Shown here: one piece after another, positions 27,453-38,800 of the stretch | Position numbering within the stretch: position 1 is the stretch's first letter | How the letters are laid out: each line of letters begins with the position of its first letter | Assembly (NCBI RefSeq): GCF_005080885.1 | Contig: NZ_CP034864.1 | Location: forward strand, 1 to 64,000 | DNA: 64,000 nucleotides | From: Buchnera aphidicola (Macrosiphoniella sanborni) | GTDB taxonomy: Bacteria > Pseudomonadota > Gammaproteobacteria > Enterobacterales > Enterobacteriaceae | Direction of reading: 5' to 3' | The notes under the pieces: model-generated | The model's database searches: none | Told to the model about the DNA's origin: nothing | Seen by the model: the letters and a program-made list of their open reading frames with translations, nothing else | Translations under genes and position numbers: made by a program

Positions 27453-28826
27453 TTATTTTTTATGAATTTTTTTAGGACGTGTCCAATTTTTTTTATGAAT
27501 TTGTTTTTTTTTGTTATATACTAAACATGATACATTTACATCTTTTAGTAAAGTTGTTCCTGCTGCAATTGTAGTATTTTTTTTAATTTTTATAGGAGCT
27601 ATTAATTCTGTATTAGAGCCAATAAATACATTATTACCAATAATAGTTTTTAGTTTATTTGCACTATCGTAATTACATGTAATACTACCAGCTCCAAAAT
27701 TTACTTTAGAACCGACTTCAGCATCACCTATATAACTTAAATGTTTTGCTTTAGATTTGGTTTTGATAATACTATTTTTAATTTCAACAAAATTTCCTAT
27801 TTCAACACCTTCATTTAATGAAGTATTAGATTTTATATGAGAAAAAGGACCTATTATACAATTTTTTCCTATTATACAATTTTCTATAATCGTATATGCC
27901 TTAATATTAGTATAACTATTAATAGTACTATTATTAATAATGCATCCTGGACCAATTTTAACATCATCACCTAAAAAAACATTATTTTCAATAATAACAG
28001 CTGTATCTATTTCAACATTTTTTCCATGTTTTAACATTCCCCGTAAAATAAAATGAGAAGAATCTTTTAATATAACACCATCAGTAAGCAATTTTTTAAT
28101 TTGTTTTTTTTGAAAAATATTTTCTACAATAGACAATTGCAGTTTATTATTAACACCTAATATTTCTTCTTGAGATAATGGTTCTGTTGTTTTAATACAT
28201 TTGTTTTCAAGATAAGCTAAAGAAATAATATCTGTTGCATAAAATTCTCGCTTTTTATTATTATTATTAATTTTTTTTAACCATCTTTTTAAATCTTGAC
28301 TTTTTGCAATAAATATTCCAGAATATATCTCTTTTATTTTTTTTTGTCTATCAGTTGCATTATTTTCTTCTATTATACCTCTGACTTTTCCTTTTGTTCG
28401 TAAAATTCTTCCATATCCATAAGGATTATTAATTGTCATTGTTAATAAACTAATATGAGATTTTTTTTTTGTACATTGTAATTTTTTTATTGATTCAATT
28501 GATATTAATGGTACATCTCCATATAGTACTAAGATATTTTCATTATTTATAATTTTTTTTATAGCTAATAGTATTGCATGACCAGTACCCTGAGGTTTTT
28601 TTTGAATGATCCATTCAATAGGGATGTTATTATTAGATATTGTCATTTTTTTTTTATCGTTACAAACTAATATAATTTTTTTAGGTTGAATAGATTGCGC
28701 GGTATGAATAACATGTTCTAATATTGTTTTTCCTCCTAAAAAATGTAATACTTTAGGATAATTAGATTTCATTCTAGTACCTTTTCCAGCAGCAAGTATA
28801 ACTACAATAATATTTTGTCGAAACAT
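27453..28826 (-). CDS. glmU: Bifunctional GlmU (UDP-GlcNAc pyrophosphorylase / GlcN-1-P acetyltransferase)
   Basis: GlmU makes UDP-GlcNAc for peptidoglycan. The 457-residue product has the N-terminal uridyltransferase signature LAAGKGTRMKSN and a C-terminal left-handed beta helix of hexapeptide repeats. The acetyltransferase region KHLSYIGDAEVGSKVNFGAG and CNYD are intact. It includes a coding A10 run (T at 28461-28470) in an open frame. Downstream glmS is co-oriented. Confidence 0.97.
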   Translation of the reverse strand: MFRQNIIVVILAAGKGTRMKSNYPKVLHFLGGKTILEHVIHTAQSIQPKKIILVCNDKKKMTISNNNIPIEWIIQKKPQGTGHAILLAIKKIINNENILVLYGDVPLISIESIKKLQCTKKKSHISLLTMTINNPYGYGRILRTKGKVRGIIEENNATDRQKKIKEIYSGIFIAKSQDLKRWLKKINNNNKKREFYATDIISLAYLENKCIKTTEPLSQEEILGVNNKLQLSIVENIFQKKQIKKLLTDGVILKDSSHFILRGMLKHGKNVEIDTAVIIENNVFLGDDVKIGPGCIINNSTINSYTNIKAYTIIENCIIGKNCIIGPFSHIKSNTSLNEGVEIGNFVEIKNSIIKTKSKAKHLSYIGDAEVGSKVNFGAGSITCNYDSANKLKTIIGNNVFIGSNTELIAPIKIKKNTTIAAGTTLLKDVNVSCLVYNKKKQIHKKNWTRPKKIHKK

Positions 28827-29021
28827 AAATATCCTTATTTTGTATTTTTTTTATAATATAATTTTAAATAAAAACTTTAATAAATTAGATCTAATTCATA
28901 CTGTATTTATTCTATATTGTATAATTTTTTTTTTAAAAGATAAAAAATTTAAATTAATAATATTAAATAGGAATCTATTCATTTTTGATAATCAAATATG
29001 TTTTTTCTTTTAGGTTATTTT

Positions 29022-29822
29022 ATGTATAAAGTGATTGTAGTAGATCTAGATGGCACTCTTCTTTCCTCAGAAAATAAAATTACCAAATATACTAAGAAAA
29101 TTATAAACATTTTAATAAAAGATAATTTTTATTTTGTTTTAGCTTCAGGACGTCATGATATAGATGTTATGAAAGTAAAAAATATTTTAAATATTAAAGC
29201 TTTTATGATTACTTCTAATGGTGCTAAAATTTATAATTTAGATAATGAACTAATATTTAGTGATAATTTAAATGAAACAATTGCTGCAATACTTTGTCAA
29301 ATAGTATATACAGATCAAGATATTATTACTCAAATATATCAAGATAATAAATGGTATATAAACAATAACAAAGCAGATAATGGATTTTTGCCTGATCTTT
29401 CATTATTAAAATATCAATATTTTCATCCAGATTATTTCAATTATCAAAATATTACTAAAATTTTTTTTACTAGTAAAAATTACGAAAAATTATGTATGCT
29501 TAAAAAAAAAATTATTCAATTATTGAATAATAAAATTTATATTAGTTTTTCTAATAAATTATGTCTAGAAGTTATTTCAGGTCAAAGTTCTAAAGGTCAT
29601 GGATTAAAATTGATATCAAATTTATTAAAAATCTCTTTAGATGAGTTTATTGCTTTTGGAGATGGAATGAATGATAAAGATATGTTAACTATTGTTGGAA
29701 AAGCGTATATTATGAAAAATGCAGATGTACTTTTAAAATATACATGTCCGCATATAGAAATTATCGATAGTAATGACGATGATGGTGTTGCAAAATGTTT
29801 GTACAATATGTTTATAAAATAG
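29022..29822 (+). CDS. yigL: HAD-family phosphatase YigL
   Basis: This is a Cof-type HAD phosphatase, identified as YigL rather than YidA by close similarity across its length: MYKVIVVDLDGTLLS, ASGRHDIDV, AFMITSNGAKI and IAFGDGMNDKDML. With ATG 29022 (after TAGG) it has 266 residues, the same as E. coli YigL. An upstream in-frame ATG at 28998 adds eight unrelated residues. E. coli YigL dephosphorylates pyridoxal phosphate and sugar phosphates. In E. coli the order is yigL-yigM-metR-metE, so this gene anchors the metR fossil and metE that follow. Substrate here is unknown. Confidence 0.92.
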   Translation: MYKVIVVDLDGTLLSSENKITKYTKKIINILIKDNFYFVLASGRHDIDVMKVKNILNIKAFMITSNGAKIYNLDNELIFSDNLNETIAAILCQIVYTDQDIITQIYQDNKWYINNNKADNGFLPDLSLLKYQYFHPDYFNYQNITKIFFTSKNYEKLCMLKKKIIQLLNNKIYISFSNKLCLEVISGQSSKGHGLKLISNLLKISLDEFIAFGDGMNDKDMLTIVGKAYIMKNADVLLKYTCPHIEIIDSNDDDGVAKCLYNMFIK

Positions 29823-29879
29823 TAACAATAAAATATAATATTTATTATATACAATAAAATAATTGAAGATGAGTAAAAA

Positions 29880-30625
29880 CGTTAATAAGTATAGCTAAAT
29901 ATATATATAGTTATCTCCAAATTTCATATCCTGTTTTTTATAAAATTAAATCTTTAAGTTAAAAATTATTAACTACCTAATGAAGGATAATGTAGTAATC
30001 TTTGTGATTTTATCATTATATAAATAAAAGTGATATATTATTTATATTTTTAAATATAATTATAATATTAGATAGTTTAGTTATAAGAAATATTTTTTAT
30101 ATTCCGTTTATTTTATTAAATAAGAGCAATCATAAATATTTTAAACGTATGATTTTTTAGAAAACATTATTTTTAAGTAAGTAAACAATATAAAAATAAA
30201 ACTGATATTATTTTATAATTCAAAAAATTCAAGTATAAAATGAATTGTTTCTTTATAATACTTAACAGAGTAATAAATAATCAATTATCTTATTTTAGAT
30301 TTTTTTAATAAATTTTAATGCGAGTATTAGATTTTGAATGCGGGTATGAAGTTTTTTTATTTATCATATTATGATATAACAAAAAATTTATAGATACTTA
30401 AATAAATTTTTTTTAAGTAGTATTTTTTGTAATTATTACAGTAATATATTTCTATAAATAAATAATTAAATAGAATTGTTTTAAATAAATAATTTCAATC
30501 CTAATTTTTTTGATTTATGAAATTAACATAATATAAGTTGTATTTTATGAATATGTGTTGCAGTTGCACTTCATGTATTATAATTTTTTATACTTCTAGT
30601 ATTTAAAAATATTTAATTATAATTT
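29880..30625 (-). pseudogene. metR: metR remnant (LysR-family activator of metE)
   Basis: This 930-bp gap between yigL and metE has no ORF, but its minus strand still carries MetR. At 30481-30600 the translation reads SATATHIHKIQLILC, a stop, then FHKSKKLGLKLFI. This aligns without gaps to the E. coli MetR helix-turn-helix and wing, ending in RLGFRLFV. Upstream, T-R-S-I-K-N-Y-N fits the segment around LRN. Further down, RNILL fits QGEILL. A weaker match (HYPSLGS, two stops, F) near 29975-30018 fits ALPHWVVESF and lies where MetR residue 225 should. Multiple stops and frameshifts mean no protein. The gene would be divergent from metE, as in E. coli. Exact ends are approximate. Confidence 0.75.
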
Positions 30626-30640
30626 ACAAGATTTCTTGTA
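30625..30640. promoter_or_regulatory. Perfect inverted repeat at the metR/metE boundary
   Basis: TACAAGATTTCTTGTA consists of perfect 7-bp arms TACAAGA and TCTTGTA around TT. It lies near where metR used to start and about 120 bp before metE. It does not fit the MetR consensus TGAA-N5-TTCA exactly. It could be a decayed or shifted operator, or chance. Confidence 0.45.
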
Positions 30641-30682
30641 TAGCTATAATTAATCTTTTAATTTTAATAATTTTTTAAATAC

Positions 30683-30702
30683 TAGAAAATATATATTTTC
30701 TA
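30683..30702. promoter_or_regulatory. Perfect 20-bp palindrome upstream of metE
   Basis: TAGAAAATATATATTTTCTA is a perfect 20-bp palindrome 54 bp before the metE ATG. Because it is AT-only apart from one G and one C it would form a weak hairpin as RNA, but it has the symmetry of a dimeric protein binding site. Function unknown. Confidence 0.45.
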
Positions 30703-30755
30703 TCAATCTTATTTTTTCAGGAATACTTTGATTATTAATAATAGGATATTTAAAT

Positions 30756-33047
30756 ATGACAATTTTAAATCATACTCTCGGATTTCCAAGAATAGGTTTA
30801 AATCGTGAGTTAAAGAAAGCTCAAGAAAAATATTGGTCAGGTCAGATTTCACTTGATAAACTTTTAATAGAAGGTCATACAGTCAGAAAAAAAAATTGGG
30901 AAATACAGAAAGTCTCTGGAATCGATTATATACCAGTGGGAGATTTTGCTTGGTATGATCATGTATTAACAACTACTATGATGTTAGGTAATATTCCTGA
31001 TAGACATCATTGCATAAATAATACTAATAATCATAATATTATTGATTTAGACTGTTTGTTTCGTATTGCAAGAGGTTGTGCTCCAGACGTTTCTGCTTCA
31101 GAAATGACTAAATGGTTCAATACTAATTATCATTATATTGTCCCTGAATTTTATAAAAATAAAACTTTAAAGTTTTCTTGGAAGCAAATTTTAGATGAAG
31201 TAGATGAAGCACTATCATTAGGATATAAAGTTAAACCAATAATTCTAGGTCCAATTACATATCTTTGGTTAGGAAAAGTAAAGGGAGAAGATTTTGATCG
31301 TTTAAACTTATTAGAAGAAATTATTCCAATATATCAATATCTTTTAAAAGAATTTTCAAATCGGAATATTGATCTTGTTCAAATTGATGAACCTGCTTTA
31401 GTTTTAGAACTTCCTAAAAAATGGCAAAAGGCTTATTATAATGTTTATAAACAATTAAGTGGAAATATTAAATTATTATTAACAACATATTTTGATAGTG
31501 TTGTACATAATATAAGTTTTATTCGTGATTTACCAGTAGAAGGTATTCATATTGATTTAGTATCTGGAAAATACGATTTAATGAATTTTATTAATAAAAT
31601 ACCGTCAACATGGATTTTATCTTTAGGAGTAGTTAATGGTCGAAATATTTGGAGAGCAGATCTTATAAAATGGTTTCGATCTATTGTACCCATATTAAAA
31701 TGTCATAAAAAAATATTAATTGGTTCATCTTGTTCTTTATTACATACTCCTATTGATTTAGAAACAGAACATAATTTAGATCCAGAAGTAAAAAGTTGGT
31801 TTTCTTTTGCCGTTCAAAAATGTACAGAATTGTTTTTATTATCAAATGCTTTGAATCATAATAATATAGATTTAATTGAAAAATGGAGTTTACCTATTCA
31901 TAAGCGTATTTTTTCTAAAAAAGTACATAAAATTACAGTAGAAGAGCGTTTATCAAACGTTTTAAATTATAAGTATGAACGTTCTGATGCCTATAATATT
32001 CGTTCTATAGAACAGAAAAAAAAATTTAATTTACCTATATTACCAACAACAACTATCGGATCTTTTCCTCAAACTATTGATATAAGACAATTGAGACGCG
32101 ATTTTAAATTAGGATTAATTAGTGAGAAAGAATATTCAAATAGAATTAAAAAACATATTAAAAAAGTGATAAAAATACAAGAAGAATTAGATATAGATAT
32201 TTTAGTACATGGTGAAGCTGAACGAAATGATATGGTAGAATATTTTGGTGAACATTTGGATGGATTTGTATTTACAGAAAATGGATGGGTACAAAGTTAT
32301 GGTTCACGTTGTGTAAAACCTCCTATTATTATTGGAGATATTAGTCGTATTAAGCCTATCACAATAGAATGGTCAAAATATGCTCAATCTTTAACAAAAA
32401 AACCTGTTAAAGGTATGTTAACCGGACCAGTTACGATTTTATTTTGGTCTTTCCCTAGAGAAGATATTTCATTAAAAAAAATTGCAACACAAATAGCATT
32501 TGCATTACATGATGAAGTCTTAGATTTAGAAAAAGAAAAAATAGAGATTATCCAAATTGATGAACCAGCATTGCGAGAAGGTTTGCCTTTGCATAGAAGT
32601 TCTTGGCCTGAATACTTATCATGGGCAGTAGATGTATTTCGATTAAGTGCTTCTGGGGTAAAGAATACTACACAAATTCATACACATATGTGTTATTGTG
32701 AATTTAATGATATTATGTCTGCTATTGCTTTATTAGATGCTGATGTAATTACTATTGAGACAGCTCGATCAGATATGGAATTATTAAAATCATTTCAAAA
32801 TTTTAAATATCCTAATGAAGTGGGTCCTGGGATATATGATATTCATTCTGCTAATATACCAAGTATCGATTCAATAAATAAACTACTTAAACAAGCAATG
32901 AAATATATTCCCCTAAAACGTCTTTGGGTAAATCCAGATTGCGGTTTAAAAACAAGAGATTGGAATGAAACTGTATTATCTTTAAAAAATATGGTTGAAG
33001 CTGCTAAAAAAATTAGAGATAAAATTAAAAAAAATCAAATAAATTAA
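30756..33047 (+). CDS. metE: Cobalamin-independent methionine synthase
   Basis: MetE transfers a methyl group from methyltetrahydrofolate triglutamate to homocysteine, making methionine, an essential amino acid Buchnera supplies to its host. The 763-residue product starts with [15 protein letters not shown]. It holds the C-terminal catalytic block with zinc ligands His and Cys in IHTHMCYC and Cys in NPDCGLKTR, plus TTIGSFPQT and [12 protein letters not shown]. MetF, which makes the methyl donor, is at 49.5 kb. Its regulator metR is a fossil next door, so control of metE must differ from E. coli. Confidence 0.98.
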   Translation: MTILNHTLGFPRIGLNRELKKAQEKYWSGQISLDKLLIEGHTVRKKNWEIQKVSGIDYIPVGDFAWYDHVLTTTMMLGNIPDRHHCINNTNNHNIIDLDCLFRIARGCAPDVSASEMTKWFNTNYHYIVPEFYKNKTLKFSWKQILDEVDEALSLGYKVKPIILGPITYLWLGKVKGEDFDRLNLLEEIIPIYQYLLKEFSNRNIDLVQIDEPALVLELPKKWQKAYYNVYKQLSGNIKLLLTTYFDSVVHNISFIRDLPVEGIHIDLVSGKYDLMNFINKIPSTWILSLGVVNGRNIWRADLIKWFRSIVPILKCHKKILIGSSCSLLHTPIDLETEHNLDPEVKSWFSFAVQKCTELFLLSNALNHNNIDLIEKWSLPIHKRIFSKKVHKITVEERLSNVLNYKYERSDAYNIRSIEQKKKFNLPILPTTTIGSFPQTIDIRQLRRDFKLGLISEKEYSNRIKKHIKKVIKIQEELDIDILVHGEAERNDMVEYFGEHLDGFVFTENGWVQSYGSRCVKPPIIIGDISRIKPITIEWSKYAQSLTKKPVKGMLTGPVTILFWSFPREDISLKKIATQIAFALHDEVLDLEKEKIEIIQIDEPALREGLPLHRSSWPEYLSWAVDVFRLSASGVKNTTQIHTHMCYCEFNDIMSAIALLDADVITIETARSDMELLKSFQNFKYPNEVGPGIYDIHSANIPSIDSINKLLKQAMKYIPLKRLWVNPDCGLKTRDWNETVLSLKNMVEAAKKIRDKIKKNQIN

Positions 33048-33064
33048 TATTTTATTAAATATGA

Positions 33065-33127
33065 TATTAAATCATCTTTTAGAATATTTTAAATCTAAAT
33101 GATGATTTAATACTTATAATTTTTTTC
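33065..33127 (+). terminator. metE terminator
   Basis: TATTAAATCATC (33065-33076) pairs perfectly over 12 bases with GATGATTTAATA (33101-33112). Inside it TTTAGA (33078-33083) pairs with TCTAAA (33094-33099). A T-rich stretch, ending in seven T, follows. It lies 17 bases after metE and before convergent purH, and may stop both. Confidence 0.65.
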
Positions 33128-33222
33128 TTATAAAAATAATTACAATTATCATTGATATATAATTAATATCATTAGTCACAATATATTATACTATTTAAAA
33201 GAATTTTTTTAATTATATAACA

Positions 33223-34791
33223 TTAATGTTTAAAATGACGTTTGTTAGTAAAAATCATGGTGATATTATGTTGATTTGATGCTTCAATGATTTCTTTATC
33301 TCGTATTGAACCACCAGGTTGAATAATACAACTGATACCAATAGAAGCGGCACTATCAACACCATCTCTAAAAGGGAAAAAAGCATCAGAGGCCATAGTA
33401 GCTCCAATAATATTACAACCTTTTTCTTGCACTTTTATATTAGCTAATTTTGTTGAATAAATTCTACTCATTTGACCGGCTCCGATACCAATAGTTACTT
33501 GATTATGTCCATATACAATTGCGTTTGATTTGACAAATTTTGCTATTTTCCAGCAAAAAATAGCATCTTTAAATTCCCTTTTTGTTGGCATACGTTGAGT
33601 TACAAACATCCATGATTTATAATCAATTTTATATGAATCATATTCTTGGACGAGCAATCCATTAGTAACTCTTTTAAAATCTAATCCTGTTGTATTATTT
33701 CGATATTTTCCAGTAATCAGTACTCTTATATTATTTTTGTTATATAATATTTTTTTGGCTAACATATCAATATCAGGAACAATAATTACTTCAACAAATT
33801 GTTTTTCAATAATAATTTGAGCAGTTTTTTCATCTAATATAGAGTTAAAAGCGATAATACCACCAAAGGCTGAAATAGGATCAGAATCATATGCTAATAA
33901 ATACGCATCTAGAATACAATTACTTACTGCAACACCACATGGATTACCATGTTTAACAATAACACATGCGGGTTTATCAAATTCTTTTACGCATTCTAAT
34001 GCTATGTCAGAATCTGCTATATTATTATATGATAAATTTTTTCCTTGTATTTGTTTTGCAGTGCTAATTGTTCCAGATGAGAGATTTTTTTCTATATAAA
34101 AAGAAGCTTTTTGATGATGATTTTCACCATATCTTAAGTTTTGTTTTTTTATAAAAGAAAAATAGATTTTATTTGGAAATAATTTATTTTTATTTTTTTT
34201 AATAAAATATTGTGAGATTGCTTGTTCGTAAGATGATGTATACTCAAAGGCTTTAGATGCTAAATCCAATCTTTTTTCTATATTCATAGAATTGTTTTTA
34301 AGAGATTCAAAAATATTATCAAAATCATTAATATCTACAATAACTATAACATTTTTATAGTTTTTTGCAGCTGCTCGTACAAGAGTTGGTCCGCCTATAT
34401 CAATATAATTTATAATATTATCTATATTATTTTCTTTGTTTTCTTGAATATTTTCTATTATTTTTTCAAATGGATAAAAATTTACAATGACCATATCTAT
34501 TGGAGAAATATGATACAGTTTCATAATTTCTTCATCTTTATCTTTTCGTCTTAAAATTCCAGCCATAATTTTAGGATGAAGTGTTTTTATTCTTCCATCC
34601 ATCATTTCTGGAAATTTTGTATAATCTGATATTTCTATTACAGGTATGTTGTTCTTTTTTAAAAATTTTGAAGTACCGTTTGTTGAAAATAAGCTAACTT
34701 TATTTTGAGTTAATATTTGTGCTATTTTTACAATATTTTTTTTATCTGAAACACTAATTAAAGCATTTTTTATAAATTTTATGGATAACAT
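33223..34791 (-). CDS. purH: Bifunctional AICAR transformylase / IMP cyclohydrolase
   Basis: PurH performs the last two steps of IMP synthesis. In Buchnera, where most de novo purine genes are missing, its main use is to recycle the AICAR released by histidine biosynthesis (established for this symbiont). The 522-residue product has the N-terminal cyclohydrolase domain (ALISVSDKKNI, YTKFPEMMDGRIKTLHPK) and the transformylase domain (KHGNPCGVAVS, SDAFFPFRDGVD), ending TNKRHFKH. purD, its E. coli partner, is absent: 186 bp lie between it and hupA. Confidence 0.97.
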   Translation of the reverse strand: MLSIKFIKNALISVSDKKNIVKIAQILTQNKVSLFSTNGTSKFLKKNNIPVIEISDYTKFPEMMDGRIKTLHPKIMAGILRRKDKDEEIMKLYHISPIDMVIVNFYPFEKIIENIQENKENNIDNIINYIDIGGPTLVRAAAKNYKNVIVIVDINDFDNIFESLKNNSMNIEKRLDLASKAFEYTSSYEQAISQYFIKKNKNKLFPNKIYFSFIKKQNLRYGENHHQKASFYIEKNLSSGTISTAKQIQGKNLSYNNIADSDIALECVKEFDKPACVIVKHGNPCGVAVSNCILDAYLLAYDSDPISAFGGIIAFNSILDEKTAQIIIEKQFVEVIIVPDIDMLAKKILYNKNNIRVLITGKYRNNTTGLDFKRVTNGLLVQEYDSYKIDYKSWMFVTQRMPTKREFKDAIFCWKIAKFVKSNAIVYGHNQVTIGIGAGQMSRIYSTKLANIKVQEKGCNIIGATMASDAFFPFRDGVDSAASIGISCIIQPGGSIRDKEIIEASNQHNITMIFTNKRHFKH

Positions 34792-34927
34792 AATATATTT
34801 TCTTTTTAAAATAAAAAATTGAATAATTCATTATATAATATGAAGATATTGTTTTTATATTCGTTCTTTTAAAGAATTATGAAATGTTCTGAAATAGTAT
34901 TATAACTAATAGAAAATATATTTTATG

Positions 34928-34944
34928 AGGGGCAGTGTGCCCCT
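34928..34944 (-). terminator. hupA 3' hairpin
   Basis: AGGGGCA (34928-34934) and TGCCCCT (34938-34944) form a perfect 7-bp GC-rich stem with a 3-nt loop, 33 bases after the hupA stop on the minus strand. Downstream bases (CATAAAATATATTTT) are AT-rich but not a U tract. It stands out because GC pairs are rare here. Confidence 0.65.
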
Positions 34945-34977
34945 ATAAATATTGTATTATTAAAATAATATTTCAAA

Positions 34978-35250
34978 TTATTTAATTGCATTTTTTAATG
35001 TTTTACCAGATGTAAAACTAGGAACTTTAGTAGCAGGTATCTGTATTTCTTTTCCTGTTTGAGGGTTTCGTCCTATACGAGATGATCTTAGATTCACTTT
35101 AAAAGTACCAAAACCAACTATTTGTACAGATTCACCTTTTTTTAAAGAATCAATAATAGTTGATAATGTTGTTTCTAAAGTTAGTTTTGCTTGTGTTTTA
35201 GATAAATTAGATTTTTTAGAAATTACATTAATTAGTTGAGTTTTATTCAT
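34978..35250 (-). CDS. hupA: DNA-binding protein HU-alpha
   Basis: HU is the main nucleoid protein that bends DNA. The 90-residue product has the usual architecture: N-terminal dimerising helices and the beta-arm signature [19 protein letters not shown] with [18 protein letters not shown]. The intercalating proline of the arm is present as NPQTGKEI. It has the hupA position between the rpoC and purH regions of E. coli, after loss of thi, hemE and purD genes. A GC-rich hairpin follows. Confidence 0.97.
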   Translation of the reverse strand: MNKTQLINVISKKSNLSKTQAKLTLETTLSTIIDSLKKGESVQIVGFGTFKVNLRSSRIGRNPQTGKEIQIPATKVPSFTSGKTLKNAIK

Positions 35251-35824
35251 TATTTTTCCTTTTTTTATTTTAAAATTAATACTGGATTGATTTAATTTTC
35301 TATAAATTTTAATAAAAAAATTATCTACAAGTTATATTTTTTATGTTTAAATGTTTTACAAATATTTGATATAAAAAGAAAAAATATATTTTTTATGAAT
35401 TTAAAATTTTTATATTTATAACAAATTAATATAAAAAAGAAGAAGTATTTGATAATTTATTAAATTAATAATACATAATAAAATTATTAGAAAATATTTT
35501 GTAAAAATATTAATTTTTTCTAATGAAACACAGTTATGTTTAAAAAAATTATTATATAAAATAAAATAAAAAATATTTACTTTACAAGATGAATAATGTA
35601 TTAAATATTCTAAAAATATAATTTTTTTTTGTGATCTTTTTAAATATTATAGTATAAAATAAATCTATTTTAGAATATCAGATATGATGATTAGTTTTTA
35701 TATTACAGTTTATAATTTAATATTTTTTATTATAAAAATTATTATATTCTTGTTCTGGCTGCTTTTAAGAGCAGCCATAATATGCATATTAATAAAAATA
35801 TTAAAAATAATAAAAATACTTTTT
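35251..35824. other. 574-bp spacer between rpoC and hupA
   Basis: In E. coli this interval holds thiH to thiC, rsd, nudC, hemE, nfi and yjaG. Here it is non-coding and very AT-rich. I found no reading frame with family resemblance on either strand. It contains the rpoC terminator at 35756-35777 and should contain the hupA promoter next to 35250. Confidence 0.5.
35756..35777 (-). terminator. rpoC operon terminator hairpin
   Basis: TGGCTGCT (35756-35763) and AGCAGCCA (35770-35777) form a perfect 8-bp stem with a 6-nt loop, 47 bases after the rpoC stop on the minus strand. The following bases (GAACAAGAATATAAT) lack a U tract. Its GC-rich stem and place at the operon end support the call. Confidence 0.7.
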
Positions 35825-38800
35825 TTATTTTTCTATAAGAGTAGAATTTAATAATTCTGATAGACTGGCAGAAGCTTCTTCAGCACTAATTTGAGAACTA
35901 CTAATAGTTGGATTATTATATTTTTTTTGTCGACGATTAGAACGTTCTTGATGATATGCATATCCTGTTCCTGCAGGAATTAAGCGTCCTACAATAACAT
36001 TTTCTTTTAAACCTCTTAATTCGTCTTTTTTTCCTGCAACCGCAGACTCAGTTAATACTCTTGTTGTTTCTTGAAAGGAAGCGGCAGATATAAAGGATTC
36101 TGTTGCAAGTGACGCTTTAGTAATTCCCAATAAATCTCTTAAAAAAGTAGCTGGTATTTTCTTTTTCTTATTTAAAATACGATTAGCAATTTTTATACGA
36201 GAAAACTCAACTTGTTCACCCTCTAAAAAATCTGAATTACCTGATTTTAATATAGTAGCTTTACGTAACATTTGTCGGATAATTACTTCGATATGTTTAT
36301 CATTAATTTTTACACCTTGAAGTCGATATACTTCTTGTACTTCATTAACAATATATCTAGTAACAGCTTGAACTCCTCTTAATCTCAAAATATCATGTGG
36401 GGATTCTGGTCCATCAGAAATTACATCACCTTTTTCAACTCTTTCTCCTTCAAAAACATTTAATTGTCTCCATTTTGGAATCATTTCTTCATAAGCATCA
36501 TTACCATTAACTGGAGTAATAATTAAGCGTCTTTTTCCTTTTGTTTCTTTTCCAAAAGATATAATACCACTAATTTCTGCTAAAATTGCTGATTCTTTTG
36601 GACGTCTAGCTTCAAATAAATCTGCTACTCTTGGTAATCCACCTGTAATATCTTTAGTTCCTCCTGATTCTTGTGGTACTCTTGCTAATGTATCACCAGA
36701 ACTAATTTTAACTCCATCTTCAAGTTGCACAATAGCTTTTCCCGGTAAAAAATATTGTGCAGGCATTTCTGTTCCTGAAATTAATACATCATTTCCATTA
36801 GAATCGATAATTTTTAATGCTGGTCTTAAATCTTTTCCAATAGACATTCTTTCAGCTGTATCGAGTATTACTATAGAAGATAAACCTGTTAATTCATCAG
36901 CTTGTCTTGTGATACTTTGACCATCTATCATATCTATAAAACGTACAAAACCATTAACTTCAGTAATTACTGGAATAGTATGTGGATCCCATTTTGCAAT
37001 AGTTTCTCCAGAATACACTTTTTCCCTATTTCCTTTAGCCATAATAGCTCCATAAGGTACTTTATAGCTTTCTTGAGTGCGTCCAAAATTATCAATAATA
37101 TTGAGTTCTACATTTCTGGAAGTGATAACTATTTTTCCACTAGAATTTTTTACAGATTTAGCATTATTGAGATTAATAATTCCTTGATTTCTAACTTGAA
37201 TACTAGATTCTGCTGCTGCTCTTGACGCTGCTCCTCCAATATGAAAAGTTCTCATAGTTAACTGCGTTCCAGGTTCTCCTATGGATTGAGCAGCAATCAC
37301 TCCAATTGCTTCACCTTTATTAACTAAATGTCCCCGAGCTAAATCACGACCATAACAATACGCACATACACCAAAGTTAGTATCACAATTTACAACTGAT
37401 CTTACTTTAACATTATCTATAGAATTTTTTTCTAGAAGATTACACCATTGTTCATTTAATAATGTATTTCTTTTTATTAAGATATTTTTAGTATTAGGAA
37501 AATGTATATTTTCTGCAGTAACACGTCCTAATACTCTTTCACGTAAGGGTTCTTTTACATCTCCTCCTTCAATTAATGAAGTCATTAAAATACCTTCATA
37601 TGTTTGACAATCATCTTGTGTAACAACTAAATCTTGTGCGACATCTACTAAACGACGTGTTAAATATCCAGAATTGGCAGTTTTTAAAGCAGTATCTGCT
37701 AATCCTTTACGTGCTCCATGAGTAGAAATAAAATACTGTAATACATTTAAACCTTCTCGAAAATTAGCTGTAATAGGTGTTTCAATAATCGAACCATCAG
37801 GTTTAGCCATTAAACCTCTCATTCCAGCTAATTGGCGAATTTGTGCAGCAGAGCCACGTGCTCCTGAATCTGCCATCATAAAGATACTATTAAAAGATGT
37901 TTGTTTTTGTTTTAAACCTATTTTATTTACAACAGATTCTGTAGATAAATTTTTCATCATTGCTTTTGCTACGCGTTCATTAGCTGCTGCCCAAATATCA
38001 ATTACTTTATTATATCTTTCACCTGCTGTAACTAATCCTGATTGAAATTGTTCTTGTATTTCAGCAACTTCAATTTCTGCTTCATTAATAATATTTGCTT
38101 TTTTCCCAGGTATGACCATATCATCAATACCAACAGAAGATCCTGATCGTGCTGCATAAGCAAATCCAGTATACATAATTTGATCAGCAAAAAATACAGT
38201 GGGTTTCAGACCTAAAATGCGATAGCAAGTATTAAGCATTTTAGAAATATCTTTTTTACCTAAAGTATGATTAATAATACTAAAAGGAAGACCTTTAGGA
38301 ATAATTATCCATAAAATTGCTCTTCCGATCGTAGTAGAAATTATTTTTTTTGTTTTCGTAAAACTATTATCTTCGTTTTTTTTATATTCTGTGATTCTCA
38401 CCTTAACTGAAGCATGTAGTTCAGCAATTCCTAAATGATAGACTTTTTCTGCTTCATGAGAACTATTTAAAAACATTCCTTCACCTTTCCCATTGATTTT
38501 TTCACGAGTCATGTAATATAAACCTAATACAACATCTTGAGAAGGCACAATAATTGGTTCGCCATTTGCTGGAGATAGAATGTTATTAGTTGACATCATT
38601 AAAGCACGAGCTTCTAGTTGTGACTCTAAAGTAAGCGGAACATGTACAGCCATTTGATCACCATCAAAATCAGCATTATAAGCTGCACATACTAAAGGAT
38701 GTAGTTGAATCGCTTTTCCTTCTATAAGAACTGGCTCAAATGCTTGTATACCTAATCTGTGTAAAGTTGGTGCTCGATTTAACAGTACTGGATGTTCACG

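Noticed and set aside
35251..35824. Possible fossil of thi, hemE or yjaG genes between rpoC and hupA
   Set aside because: I could not find any collinear protein match on either strand by eye. The gap may be fully eroded sequence.
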